Part shown: positions 52,591 to 61,680 of the stretch, one piece after another
Layout of the letters: the number at the start of each line of letters is the position of its first letter
Position numbering within the stretch: position 1 is the first letter of the stretch
Origin: Candidatus Endomicrobiellum mastotermitis
Lineage (GTDB): Bacteria > Elusimicrobiota > Endomicrobiia > Endomicrobiales > Endomicrobiaceae
NCBI GenBank assembly: GCA_031272445.1
Contig: JAISTT010000012.1
Span: 38,769 to 102,768, forward strand
Length of the DNA stretch: 64,000 nt
Direction: 5' to 3'
Notes under the pieces: model-generated
Seen by the model: the letters and a program-made list of their open reading frames with translations, nothing else
Database searches by the model: none
Told to the model about the DNA's origin: nothing
Made by a program: the position numbers and the translations under genes

Positions 52591-53142
52591 TTAATTTGGC
52601 TTTAAAAGAACTAATGACCCTTTTTCATTGCGATAAAGAACACTTACTTTATCATATATGCCATCTTTAAACATATAAACCATATAAGCAAGATTATCCA
52701 TATTATCAACTGCTTCTTCTAGTGTCTCTGATTTTAAATCAAAACGTCTTATTTCAGAAATTCTCTCTCTTAAATTTTCCATATTACTACAAGAAGAAGA
52801 TATTTTCTCAATATTACGCTTTTTATCTCTTGAAACTTTTAGATTATCCTTTCTGTGAACTTTTGAAACCTCTTTTTGTTTTTTAAGTTGTTTTTTAAGT
52901 TTATTTACAGTAAGATCTAGTGAAGAATATACATCGTAAGAATACCCTTTTGATACTAGAGAAAGTTTGTCTAAGTATAAAATTATTTCTGTCATATGCC
53001 TAGCCTTTTCAACTGACAAAACAACATGTGCCCATACATTATTAGTATCATAAAACTTACCAATCTTTTCAATTTTTTTTCGCACATAATAATCAATTGA
53101 CTCTGTCAATTCCAGATGCCTAGCTGTAATATCAACTCTCAT
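52591..53142 (-). CDS. hpf: Ribosome hibernation-promoting factor (HPF/RaiA), long form
   Basis: ITARHLELTESIDYYVRKKIEKIGKF; C-terminal LEEAVDNMDNLAYMVYMFKDGIYDKVSVLYRNEKGSLVLLKPN. Confidence 0.93.
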   Translation of the reverse strand: MRVDITARHLELTESIDYYVRKKIEKIGKFYDTNNVWAHVVLSVEKARHMTEIILYLDKLSLVSKGYSYDVYSSLDLTVNKLKKQLKKQKEVSKVHRKDNLKVSRDKKRNIEKISSSCSNMENLRERISEIRRFDLKSETLEEAVDNMDNLAYMVYMFKDGIYDKVSVLYRNEKGSLVLLKPN

Positions 53143-53237
53143 TTATTTCTCCTTTACAATAAATAAGCACCGGCACTCCATTCTCAGCTTTTTGCATGGA
53201 TAACAACAAATAATTACATTAAGTTTACATTTTTATA

Positions 53238-53957
53238 CTACATTTTAAAATTATCACCTAAATACACTTTTTTAGCTTCTTGATTCCCAAGCAACTCTCT
53301 TGCATTCCCTTCAACTAAAATTCCTCCATCGTAAATCACATATGCTCTGTCTATAATCTCAAGAGTTTCTCTAACATTATGGTCAGTTATAAGAACACCT
53401 AATCCTCTTGCTTTCAGTTTTTTTACAAACTTCTGTATATCATCAACTGTAATAGGATCAATACCAACAAACGGTTCGTCTAAAAGCAAAAACTTAGGAT
53501 CCACTATTAAAGCTCTAGCAATTTCAAGTCGCCTTTTTTCTCCTCCAGATAACGTGGCACTAATTTGCTTACGCAGTTTTATAAGACCAAAATCTTCAAG
53601 CAAAAGCTCAATCTTTTCTCTTCTCTGAACTTTTGAGGCTATAAGTACTTGGGCTATGGAAACAAGATTATCTTCAACGGTGAGTTTACTGAATATTGAC
53701 GGCTCCTGTGAAAGATATCCTATCCCAACTCTAGCCCTTCTGTACATAGGCCAAGTAGTTATTTCAGTATCATCAATATAGACACTGCCACTATAAGGTT
53801 TTACAAGACCAACAGTCATATAAAAAGTTGTGGTCTTCCCAGCACCATTAGGCCCAAGTAAACCCACAATTTCACCTTGCTTTACACTTATACTTACGCC
53901 ATTCACAACCATCTTATACTTATACTTTTTGTACAAATTTTCAGTTCTAAGTATCAT
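53238..53957 (-). CDS. lptB: LPS export ABC transporter ATP-binding protein
   Basis: LLGPNGAGKTTTFYMTVGLVKP; YLSQEPSIFSKLTVEDNL; LSGGEKRRLEIARAL. Confidence 0.96.
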   Translation of the reverse strand: MILRTENLYKKYKYKMVVNGVSISVKQGEIVGLLGPNGAGKTTTFYMTVGLVKPYSGSVYIDDTEITTWPMYRRARVGIGYLSQEPSIFSKLTVEDNLVSIAQVLIASKVQRREKIELLLEDFGLIKLRKQISATLSGGEKRRLEIARALIVDPKFLLLDEPFVGIDPITVDDIQKFVKKLKARGLGVLITDHNVRETLEIIDRAYVIYDGGILVEGNARELLGNQEAKKVYLGDNFKM

Positions 53958-54002
53958 TTTTTTTATCTTCTATTTCAACTTTCACTTTCACCAAACCTCT
54001 AA

Positions 54003-54644
54003 TTAACCATTCTTTTTTTTATTATCTGAATTATAAAAAACTATTTTATCCGCCCTACAAATACCTCTTTTCCCATTATGTGAAACATAAACCTCTGGTC
54101 TTTTTTTGTCTTTTTCAAAAACTGTATACAGCTCTTTTTTAAAAAAAATAGCATTATCTGAATAAACTGTACCATAAGAATTTGTGACCTCAACATCATT
54201 ATAAGCCTTCAAAGTTTTCAGATTATCATCAACATAAACTTCTTGAGCACATAAAATAGTAGGTGAATTTGAATTATTCATAAAATACTTTAATTTTAGT
54301 ATAGTACTCCCCCAAATTTTTCCATTTTTTCCATTCATATCATAATGTGCAAAATCTCCGCAACATTCAACTGTTTCATCATCCTTTAAATTTGACAAAA
54401 AGTTGACATTACCATAAGCAAAAATAAATGACTCGCTTTCATTATAAATTATATTATTAGCTGTCATTATATTCAAATCGCTAACAATCTTTGAATTCCC
54501 CTTTAAAACTGTAACTTTCCCTTTATCTCTTATTTCCATTCTTTCCCCAGTTATAATGACCTTTCCAAAGGCACAATTAACAAAACAAAGGATGGTAATC
54601 TTAATAAAAAAAGTAATAAGAAATATTTTAATTGACTTAATCAA
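54003..54644 (-). CDS. lptA: OstA/LptA-family periplasmic LPS transport protein
   Basis: Signal-like N-terminus, OstA-type beta repeats (GERMEIRDKGKVTVLKGNSKIVSDLNIMTANNI); upstream of lptB. Confidence 0.82.
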   Translation of the reverse strand: MIKSIKIFLITFFIKITILCFVNCAFGKVIITGERMEIRDKGKVTVLKGNSKIVSDLNIMTANNIIYNESESFIFAYGNVNFLSNLKDDETVECCGDFAHYDMNGKNGKIWGSTILKLKYFMNNSNSPTILCAQEVYVDDNLKTLKAYNDVEVTNSYGTVYSDNAIFFKKELYTVFEKDKKRPEVYVSHNGKRGICRADKIVFYNSDNKKKNG

Positions 54645-55176
54645 TCAAAATCCTCTGGTTTCTAATAACGATATTATTTAATCTTATATCCGATTCAAAA
54701 CCCTTACCATACACTACTTCACCAGGTTTTGTAAACTTAACGTTATTATTGCTGTAAACCAAATTGTCCACAGAATTATACGTTAAATTTGTGGTTTGCA
54801 AACTCTCACCGTTTACGGTTTTTACAAGACACTTTCCATTACATTTGACATCATATGTTTCTGTATTTATTCTTGCACTTTCAGTTATTAGATCTGAAAC
54901 ATAATTGCCCTCATCATAAAACTTTATTACAGGATGATCTAAATCAGCAATACTTTTTTTAGTATCTATAACAGCAGATTTACCCTCTAGGGTCATACCA
55001 ATTTTTCCTCTGAACAATCTGGTCACTACAAATTCTTCCACCTTTTGATCATAAGCAGGCAGATTTTCTTCAACGATAGTTGCCTTGGACTTACAACTTG
55101 GAAGCAAAAAAACAGAAAATACTATTATCACCGATAATATGCTGCAATTTTTATAAAACATATCTTTCCAAGTCAA
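54637..55176 (-). CDS. lptC: LPS export protein LptC
   Basis: N-terminal hydrophobic segment, OstA/LptC-type beta repeats, position upstream of lptA-lptB. Confidence 0.75.
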   Translation of the reverse strand: MTWKDMFYKNCSILSVIIVFSVFLLPSCKSKATIVEENLPAYDQKVEEFVVTRLFRGKIGMTLEGKSAVIDTKKSIADLDHPVIKFYDEGNYVSDLITESARINTETYDVKCNGKCLVKTVNGESLQTTNLTYNSVDNLVYSNNNVKFTKPGEVVYGKGFESDIRLNNIVIRNQRILID

Positions 55177-55358
55177 AAGAAAAACATTTATTCTTCAATA
55201 TTTACAAAATACTTTTAACTATCCAAACTCTTTATAACTTTTATAATATAAAATTTCATACTATTCACCCAAAGTTTCTCACAAAATTAAGCTTTTCCTT
55301 TACAAACAAATATCCTCATCTTACAGATAAAACTGAAATTCTCATATAAATCATTTGA

Positions 55359-55901
55359 TTATTCATAACCACTCAAAGCTTTTTCCCATTCACCTTTGGC
55401 TTTCATAATAAGTTCTATCACTTCTCTTACAACACCTTCCCCACCGTTAAAAACTGAAACATAATCAACATGCTTCTTTATTTCTTCACATGCATCCATT
55501 GGGCATATTGACAATCCCACTTTTTTTAGTACAGATATATCTACTATATCATCACCAATATATGCTACTTCTGAGGCATTGAAACCACTTTCTTTTAATA
55601 TCTTTTCCAAAGCCACCATTTTATTCATACAATCTTGTACAAGATAATCAATACTCATATCTTTTGCACGCTTATTAACTTGAAATGACTGCCTGCCAGT
55701 TATCCATGCAGTCTTAATCCTAGGATTAGTTTTAAAAAGCTCATTATACCCCATTCCATCTTTAACATTCCATATTTTTATCTCTTCACAGTTATTTAAA
55801 ATTATTATTTCACCACGTGTTAAAACTCCATCTATGTCACAAGCTAAAAGTTTAATTTTTTTCGCTCTTTCCTCTATCATATCTCTTTCAATTTTCATCA
55901 T
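55359..55901 (-). CDS. kdsC: 3-deoxy-D-manno-octulosonate-8-phosphate phosphatase (HAD)
   Basis: KLLACDIDGVLTRGEIII; WNVKDGMGYNELF; VAYIGDDIVDISVLKKVGLSICPMDA. Confidence 0.92.
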   Translation of the reverse strand: MMKIERDMIEERAKKIKLLACDIDGVLTRGEIIILNNCEEIKIWNVKDGMGYNELFKTNPRIKTAWITGRQSFQVNKRAKDMSIDYLVQDCMNKMVALEKILKESGFNASEVAYIGDDIVDISVLKKVGLSICPMDACEEIKKHVDYVSVFNGGEGVVREVIELIMKAKGEWEKALSGYE

Positions 55902-56049
55902 TAACTTTTACCCATATCTTCCTATATTTAACTTCTAAATTTAGAAATAATCCCACAAGACCTTACCTATCAATTGCTTAAGACAATCAACACACACCAG
56001 TTCTGAAAAAAACTAATTTGCTTTTTTTATTTCTCACAATACAGTTTCC

Positions 56050-56886
56050 CTATATTCTTTTTACAGATCTATCTATAACTCTTACATACTCAAGTATTTG
56101 CTTAAAATATTTTAAGTCAACACTATTTGCTCCATCTGAAAGTGCTCTACTAGGATTGTCATGGACTTCCAAAAATAATGCAGCAATTCCAAGCGCCGTA
56201 GCTGCTCTTGAAAGAGGAAAAACAAATTCTCTATTTCCTCCACTACAAGCTCCTCGACTACTAGGAAGCTGAACACTATGCGTAGCGTCAAAGACAACAG
56301 GATAACCTGTTTGTTTCATTACTTCTAACCCTCTGAAATCTACTACAAGGTTATGATACCCGAAAGAAACTCCTCTCTCAGTAAGCAACAAATCTTTACC
56401 ACCACAATTTTCAGCTTTCTTAACTACATTAAACATATCATCAGGAGATAGAAATTGACCTTTCTTAATATTAACAGGCTTACCCGTAAGAGCGCATGCT
56501 TTTATTAAATCTGTTTGGCGCGACAAAAATGCAGGAACTTGAATTAAATCTACAACTTGCGCAACCTTCGGAACATGAATTTCATTGTGAACATCCGTAG
56601 TAATGACTAATCTTAATTCTCTTTTAATTTTAGCAAGAATCTCAAGACCTTCTTCAATACCTGGTCCCCTATAAGAACAATCTAGTGAACGATTCGCTTT
56701 ATCGTAAGAAGCTTTAAAAATAAAAGGAATATCAAGCTCAGATGTTATTTTCTTCAAGCTCGAAGCTAAGCTCAAAGCATGTTTTTTACTTTCAATTACG
56801 CATGGTCCCGCTATAATAACAATAAGTCTATCATTTGAAAGAGTAATATCTTTATTTTTTCCGACTTTTACATATTTATTACACAT
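56050..56886 (-). CDS. kdsA: 2-dehydro-3-deoxyphosphooctonate aldolase (Kdo-8-P synthase)
   Basis: IIAGPCVIES; FKASYDKANRSLDCSYRGPGIEEGL; LTERGVSFGYHNLVVDFRGLEVMKQTGYPVVFDATHSVQLP. Confidence 0.97.
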   Translation of the reverse strand: MCNKYVKVGKNKDITLSNDRLIVIIAGPCVIESKKHALSLASSLKKITSELDIPFIFKASYDKANRSLDCSYRGPGIEEGLEILAKIKRELRLVITTDVHNEIHVPKVAQVVDLIQVPAFLSRQTDLIKACALTGKPVNIKKGQFLSPDDMFNVVKKAENCGGKDLLLTERGVSFGYHNLVVDFRGLEVMKQTGYPVVFDATHSVQLPSSRGACSGGNREFVFPLSRAATALGIAALFLEVHDNPSRALSDGANSVDLKYFKQILEYVRVIDRSVKRI

Positions 56887-56998
56887 TTTAAATTCTCTTT
56901 ATATGGATGGGAATAATATATACAAATGCATAGAAAAATATCTTACGATACAATACACCATATTTATAAAGCACAAGCTTATAAACTTATAAAGTAAT

Positions 56999-57721
56999 TT
57001 ATAGATATTTCTCAATTTTTAAAATATCATCAGGCGTATCAACTCCTATCGAGTCATATCTTGCCACAACAACTCTTATCCTTTTCCCATTCTCTAAAGC
57101 TCTTAACTGCTCAAGACTTTCAGCCTCCTCTAAAAATGATACACCTCTTTTTGAAAAATCCAACAAAAATTTCCTTTTGTATCCATATAGTCCAATATGT
57201 TTGTAATATTTAATATTCACATTATCTCTATTGTAAGGTATTGCAAATCTTGAAAAATACAGCGCATATCCGTATTTATCAAAAACAACTTTAACATTAT
57301 TAGGGTCTTCTATAACCTTTTTCTTAACTATTGGGAAAGCAGCCGTCACGTACTCAAGAGACTTATTTTTTTTTAGCAAAACCACTACATCATCTATAAG
57401 CTTAGTATCTATCAAAGGCTCATCACCTTGTACATTAATAAAAATATCGTAATTTTTTAAAAACTTTGAAGCTGCAAAAGCTATCCTATCTGTACCACTT
57501 TTACATGTTTCCGGCGTCATAAACACGTTAAATCCTAGCTTTTTAATAACATTATAAATACGCTTATCGTCAGTTACAACTGCCACAAAATCAACTTCTT
57601 CACATTTTTTAACACGTTCTAGAGTATGCTGTATAAGAGGTTTCCCTTTTATCAAAATTAAAGGCTTACCAGGGAATCTACTTGATCCATATCTTGATGG
57701 AATAATTATAGTTGTTTTCAC
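56999..57721 (-). CDS. kdsB: 3-deoxy-manno-octulosonate cytidylyltransferase
   Basis: IIPSRYGSSRFPGKPLI; VQGDEPLID; KHIGLYGYKRKFL. Confidence 0.96.
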   Translation of the reverse strand: MKTTIIIPSRYGSSRFPGKPLILIKGKPLIQHTLERVKKCEEVDFVAVVTDDKRIYNVIKKLGFNVFMTPETCKSGTDRIAFAASKFLKNYDIFINVQGDEPLIDTKLIDDVVVLLKKNKSLEYVTAAFPIVKKKVIEDPNNVKVVFDKYGYALYFSRFAIPYNRDNVNIKYYKHIGLYGYKRKFLLDFSKRGVSFLEEAESLEQLRALENGKRIRVVVARYDSIGVDTPDDILKIEKYL

Positions 57722-58755
57722 TTTCTATAGAAATCTATTATCGTTCTTCTCAACTCGTGCTGATTTACTGTTGCAGTTCCAAGTTTACCAATAACTATCC
57801 CAGCAGCAAAATTTGCAATTTCAGCAGAATTTATCAAATCAGCTTTCGCGGCTAACGCCAAAGTCATTGCAGATATAACAGTATCACCAGCACCCGTAAC
57901 GTCAAAAACTTCCTTTGCCCTTGTAGGAATATTTGTTATCCTACCTTTAGATTGAATAAGCATCATGCCTTTCTCACTGCGTGTAATAAGAACTGCATCT
58001 GAATTTAAAGTCTCAAGAATTCTTGTACCAAGCATAGCCATATCTTCGTCAGTTTTGACATTTTTTGCATTCATTCCTTCAATAGCTTCATTTTCGTTTG
58101 GAGTTACTATCGTAACTTTTTTATATTTTTTGAAATTATATATTTTAGGATCCACTGTAATACAAATCTCATGTTTCTTTGCAAGATAAATTGTTTTTCT
58201 GAGAATCTTTGGACTTATAACTCCCTTACCGTAATCAGAAATTACTACAGCATTTACCTTGCTTATAAGTTTTTCTATATTTTTTATAACTTTAGATTCA
58301 GTTTCATAATCAAAAAAACCTTTTTTCTCCTTATCCATCCTCAGAACTTGCTGGTTTGCAGCTATAATTCTTGCTTTCAAAATTGTTGGTCTTTGAGAGT
58401 TATAAACCAAATAGTCAGAATTTACCCCTTCTTTTAAAAGCATTTTAATCAAAGAACTCCCGGCAGTATCCTCGCCTATCACACTTACAATAAATACTTT
58501 CCCTCCCAAATTAGTTATATTATTTGCAACATTAGCAGCTCCTCCTAGACTTTCAGTTTCCTCTGCAATCTCTACAATTGGAACAGGAGCTTCTGGAGAA
58601 ATTCTTTTTATCTTACCCCAAATAAATCTATCAATCATAACATCACCTACGACTAAAATAGTCTGTTCTCTAAACGAAGATACAAATTTTAAAAGTTCTA
58701 TGTGCCTCATATAAAAATCACTCATAAATAAGATTTGTCTTTCAAATAAACACAA
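57718..58755 (-). CDS. rfaE1: D-glycero-beta-D-manno-heptose-7-phosphate kinase (RfaE1 domain)
   Basis: VGDVMIDRFIWGKIKRISPEAPVPIVEI; DVTGAGDTVISAMTLALAA. Confidence 0.93.
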   Translation of the reverse strand: MCLFERQILFMSDFYMRHIELLKFVSSFREQTILVVGDVMIDRFIWGKIKRISPEAPVPIVEIAEETESLGGAANVANNITNLGGKVFIVSVIGEDTAGSSLIKMLLKEGVNSDYLVYNSQRPTILKARIIAANQQVLRMDKEKKGFFDYETESKVIKNIEKLISKVNAVVISDYGKGVISPKILRKTIYLAKKHEICITVDPKIYNFKKYKKVTIVTPNENEAIEGMNAKNVKTDEDMAMLGTRILETLNSDAVLITRSEKGMMLIQSKGRITNIPTRAKEVFDVTGAGDTVISAMTLALAAKADLINSAEIANFAAGIVIGKLGTATVNQHELRRTIIDFYRK

Positions 58756-59690
58756 TAATCCTCAATAGAATCTTCAAGTTTCATAAAAGGCTTAGTATAT
58801 CCTGCATCTATAAGCTTATTTATCTTTGCTTTTGTAAAGTATTGATATTTAGGTTTTAGACAATCAGGCATTTCAACATATTCTATGTTTTTCTTCTTAC
58901 CAGTCACTGCAAACATGTATTTAGCTACATCATTCCATGTACTAGATTCTCCAGAACCCAAATTAAAAATACCTGTTGTCCTTGAAGAATTTTTAAGCAG
59001 AAAATACATGACATCTACAGCATCCTTAATATATACAAAATCTCTAGCTTGCTCTCCATCTGCATAATCTTTATTGTAAGATTTAAACAATCTAATAAAC
59101 CCTTCTTCAAATACAGAACTGTAATTTTTACAAATCACGCTTCGCATATCACCTTTGTGATATTCATTAGGGCCAAAAACATTGAAAAACTTTATGCCAA
59201 TAACTTTATTATTGAGGTAATTATTATTTAAAAGCCACAAGTCAAACATATGCTTAGAAAAACCATACATATTCAAAGGTGACAAATCATTCATTTTTGA
59301 TATGTCATCATCGTACCCACATTCGCCTCTCCCGTAAGTCGCAGCAGAAGAAGCATAAATAAAAGGGACTCCCTCTTCAAAAGCCCATAAAGCAAGAATT
59401 TTAGAATAATTATAATTATTTTTTATGTAGTAACCTGCATCAGTAATAGTCGTAGAACTACACGCTCCAAGATGTACAATAACTTGTGGTTTTGGTATCT
59501 GTTTTCTTACTACAGCTTCAAGAAAATCATCTTTTTGCATATAATCATAGTAAACTTTACTTTGTAGATTCTTCCATTTTTCATCATCATCAAGATGATC
59601 AACAACTAAAATATCCTTTATACCTTCTTTATTCAATTTCCATATAAAACAACTACCTATAAAACCAGCGCCTCCTGTTAATATTATCAT
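58722..59690 (-). CDS. hldD: ADP-L-glycero-D-manno-heptose 6-epimerase
   Basis: MIILTGGAGFIGSCFIWKLN; YASSAATYGRGECGYDDD; KFFNVFGPNEYHKGDMRSV. Confidence 0.95.
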   Translation of the reverse strand: MIILTGGAGFIGSCFIWKLNKEGIKDILVVDHLDDDEKWKNLQSKVYYDYMQKDDFLEAVVRKQIPKPQVIVHLGACSSTTITDAGYYIKNNYNYSKILALWAFEEGVPFIYASSAATYGRGECGYDDDISKMNDLSPLNMYGFSKHMFDLWLLNNNYLNNKVIGIKFFNVFGPNEYHKGDMRSVICKNYSSVFEEGFIRLFKSYNKDYADGEQARDFVYIKDAVDVMYFLLKNSSRTTGIFNLGSGESSTWNDVAKYMFAVTGKKKNIEYVEMPDCLKPKYQYFTKAKINKLIDAGYTKPFMKLEDSIEDYCVYLKDKSYL

Positions 59691-60803
59691 TTAAACCTCT
59701 TGTATTGAAAAAACCAAATCCATGTAACATCATCACAACAAATTCAATTTTTTAGTGTAGTCAAACATTGTATATGTTCGTTCGTATGGTTCTTATACTA
59801 AAATGACATCCATTATGTCGCTTCCATATATGTAACATTATAGTCCATTTTCTCCAAAAAGCATAAGTAGATACATAATCTTCATAAAGCTTTTAAATAC
59901 CTCTTCTCAGTATCAATTATTATAATTGTGTAGGACCTTCTTTAACCCGTACAGTTACAAGAACGCTACTAACAATACACCTCATTATAAACACCATTCA
60001 CATGACTATTCATCTACTATATTTTTTACTATACTGCTTCCTCCATAGTTTTCTCTTACTTTTTTTTAAGAATCCGGCTATAGGTTTCAAAGAGCACCCA
60101 CAGGTTACTGGACAGCTCACCCAAACAATGCCCTATCAGATTAATTGTAGAATTATACAAATTTAAAATATTACAACCATGACTAAAAAAAGTTTCTTCA
60201 TAAAACTTCGTTTTGCAATATAATATAGTCACCTCTTATTTATCTATTTTTTTTATATATAAATTACCATATTATGAATCCTTGAAAAATAATTCTTCAG
60301 GATCAACTCTCTCCATATCTCTTCCTTGCATTGTATATTAATGTATATTAATATTATATATCACCATATAGCACATACTATCAAAATTTCTTATGCAAGT
60401 TAGAGGTATCAACTCACAAAACATTAAATCTTAATTCTTTACAAGACAAGATAAATCCCACACTTACCTTATACCATAAAACAACTTATTTATTTTGTAC
60501 ATGAATAATATACATTTATCAATAGCAAATACTAGATCAAACTTAATAACAACCAACTATAATCATGGCTATGATTCCCATATTGATATTTTAAATTTTA
60601 TCAAATAATTTATACACTTCATATATAATTCTTTGAAAATTCATGATGCTACAAGTACGCTTAGTTAAACTTACTCCTATTAACAAGCAAAAAACATAAA
60701 GCAATATGGCTTTCTTTTTTTCTATACAAATCCTGTAAAAGTGATAGCATTTATCATAATCATTCTTACTTATATTAAGTGACTTTACATCAGACAAAAT
60801 ATT

Positions 60804-60832
60804 TTTACTTAAATAAGCAATTTTGATAGAAT
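60804..60832 (+). promoter_or_regulatory. Candidate promoter abutting the MetH-activation ORF start
   Basis: TTTACT-N17-TAGAAT; only 9 nt from -10 end to ATG at 60842. Confidence 0.45.
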
Positions 60833-60841
60833 ACTATTGAT

Positions 60842-61441
60842 ATGATAAATGTTTCAGTCATAGATATACCTTACAACAAACTACTTGCAAGATTAGGATA
60901 TTCACACAATAAGACAAAACTCGATATAAAAACTATCAACTTAATAAAAGAAAATTTAAGCTTGGCTCAAAAGCTCATTAGACCTAAATCTGCAATTGCA
61001 GTTGAGAGTATAGCATTGTATGGAAGCTTAATCTTATTTGAGAATGGATATAAAATTAAAAGCAATAATATAGCAACCCTTTTAAAGAATTGTTTTAAAG
61101 CGTATGGAATTGTTGTAACTATAGGTACTGCATTGGAAAAAAAAAGAGACGACTGCTTAAAAAAAAAAGAGATTTTTAACGCTTTAGTACTAGATGCAGC
61201 AGGCTCTGTAGCCGCAGAAGAAACTATAACTCTTGCCGCCATGCAAATTAAGGCTTATGAAGAAGAAAACAACAACATACTAACAAGAAGATACTCCCCC
61301 GGGTACGGCGATTGGCAACTTGAAGCTAATAAACAATTTTTAAATTGGATAGGTACAACGCGCATAGGAGTCACTTTAAATAAATTTTATCATATGAAAC
61401 CAGAAAAATCTGTTTCTGCTTTAATAGGTGTAAAAAGCTAG
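60842..61441 (+). CDS. Free-standing vitamin B12-dependent methionine synthase activation-domain protein
   Basis: RYSPGYGDWQLEANKQFLNWIGTTRIGVTLNKFYHMKPEKSVSALIGV matches the MetH reactivation-domain core; immediately upstream of metH. Confidence 0.9.
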   Translation: MINVSVIDIPYNKLLARLGYSHNKTKLDIKTINLIKENLSLAQKLIRPKSAIAVESIALYGSLILFENGYKIKSNNIATLLKNCFKAYGIVVTIGTALEKKRDDCLKKKEIFNALVLDAAGSVAAEETITLAAMQIKAYEEENNNILTRRYSPGYGDWQLEANKQFLNWIGTTRIGVTLNKFYHMKPEKSVSALIGVKS

Positions 61442-61680
61442 ATCGACTTACATTTTTCTTAATTCTCAACATAATAAAAAAATTATTTACAATTATAATA
61501 AAATATAATAGAATCGTGGCTTATATAAAGATGCTGAAGCATAAAAAATATCAAAACAAAGTAGATTTGCAAAAATCTTACTTAATCAATTTTTACATCT
61601 ATATGTTTTTTAGGCAGTGCACTTATTTAATGATACACATATTAAAAGCTTATGCAATTAGTAAAATAACAGGACATTAA

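Noticed and set aside
60591-60797. 68-aa minus-strand ORF
   Set aside because: Short, AT-rich, no recognisable domain; too weak to call a gene, though it lies in the unexplained interval.
61442-61680. Possible cobalamin or SAM riboswitch upstream of metH
   Set aside because: Looked for a B12 box or SAM-riboswitch core by eye; none recognisable. A covariance-model scan would be decisive.
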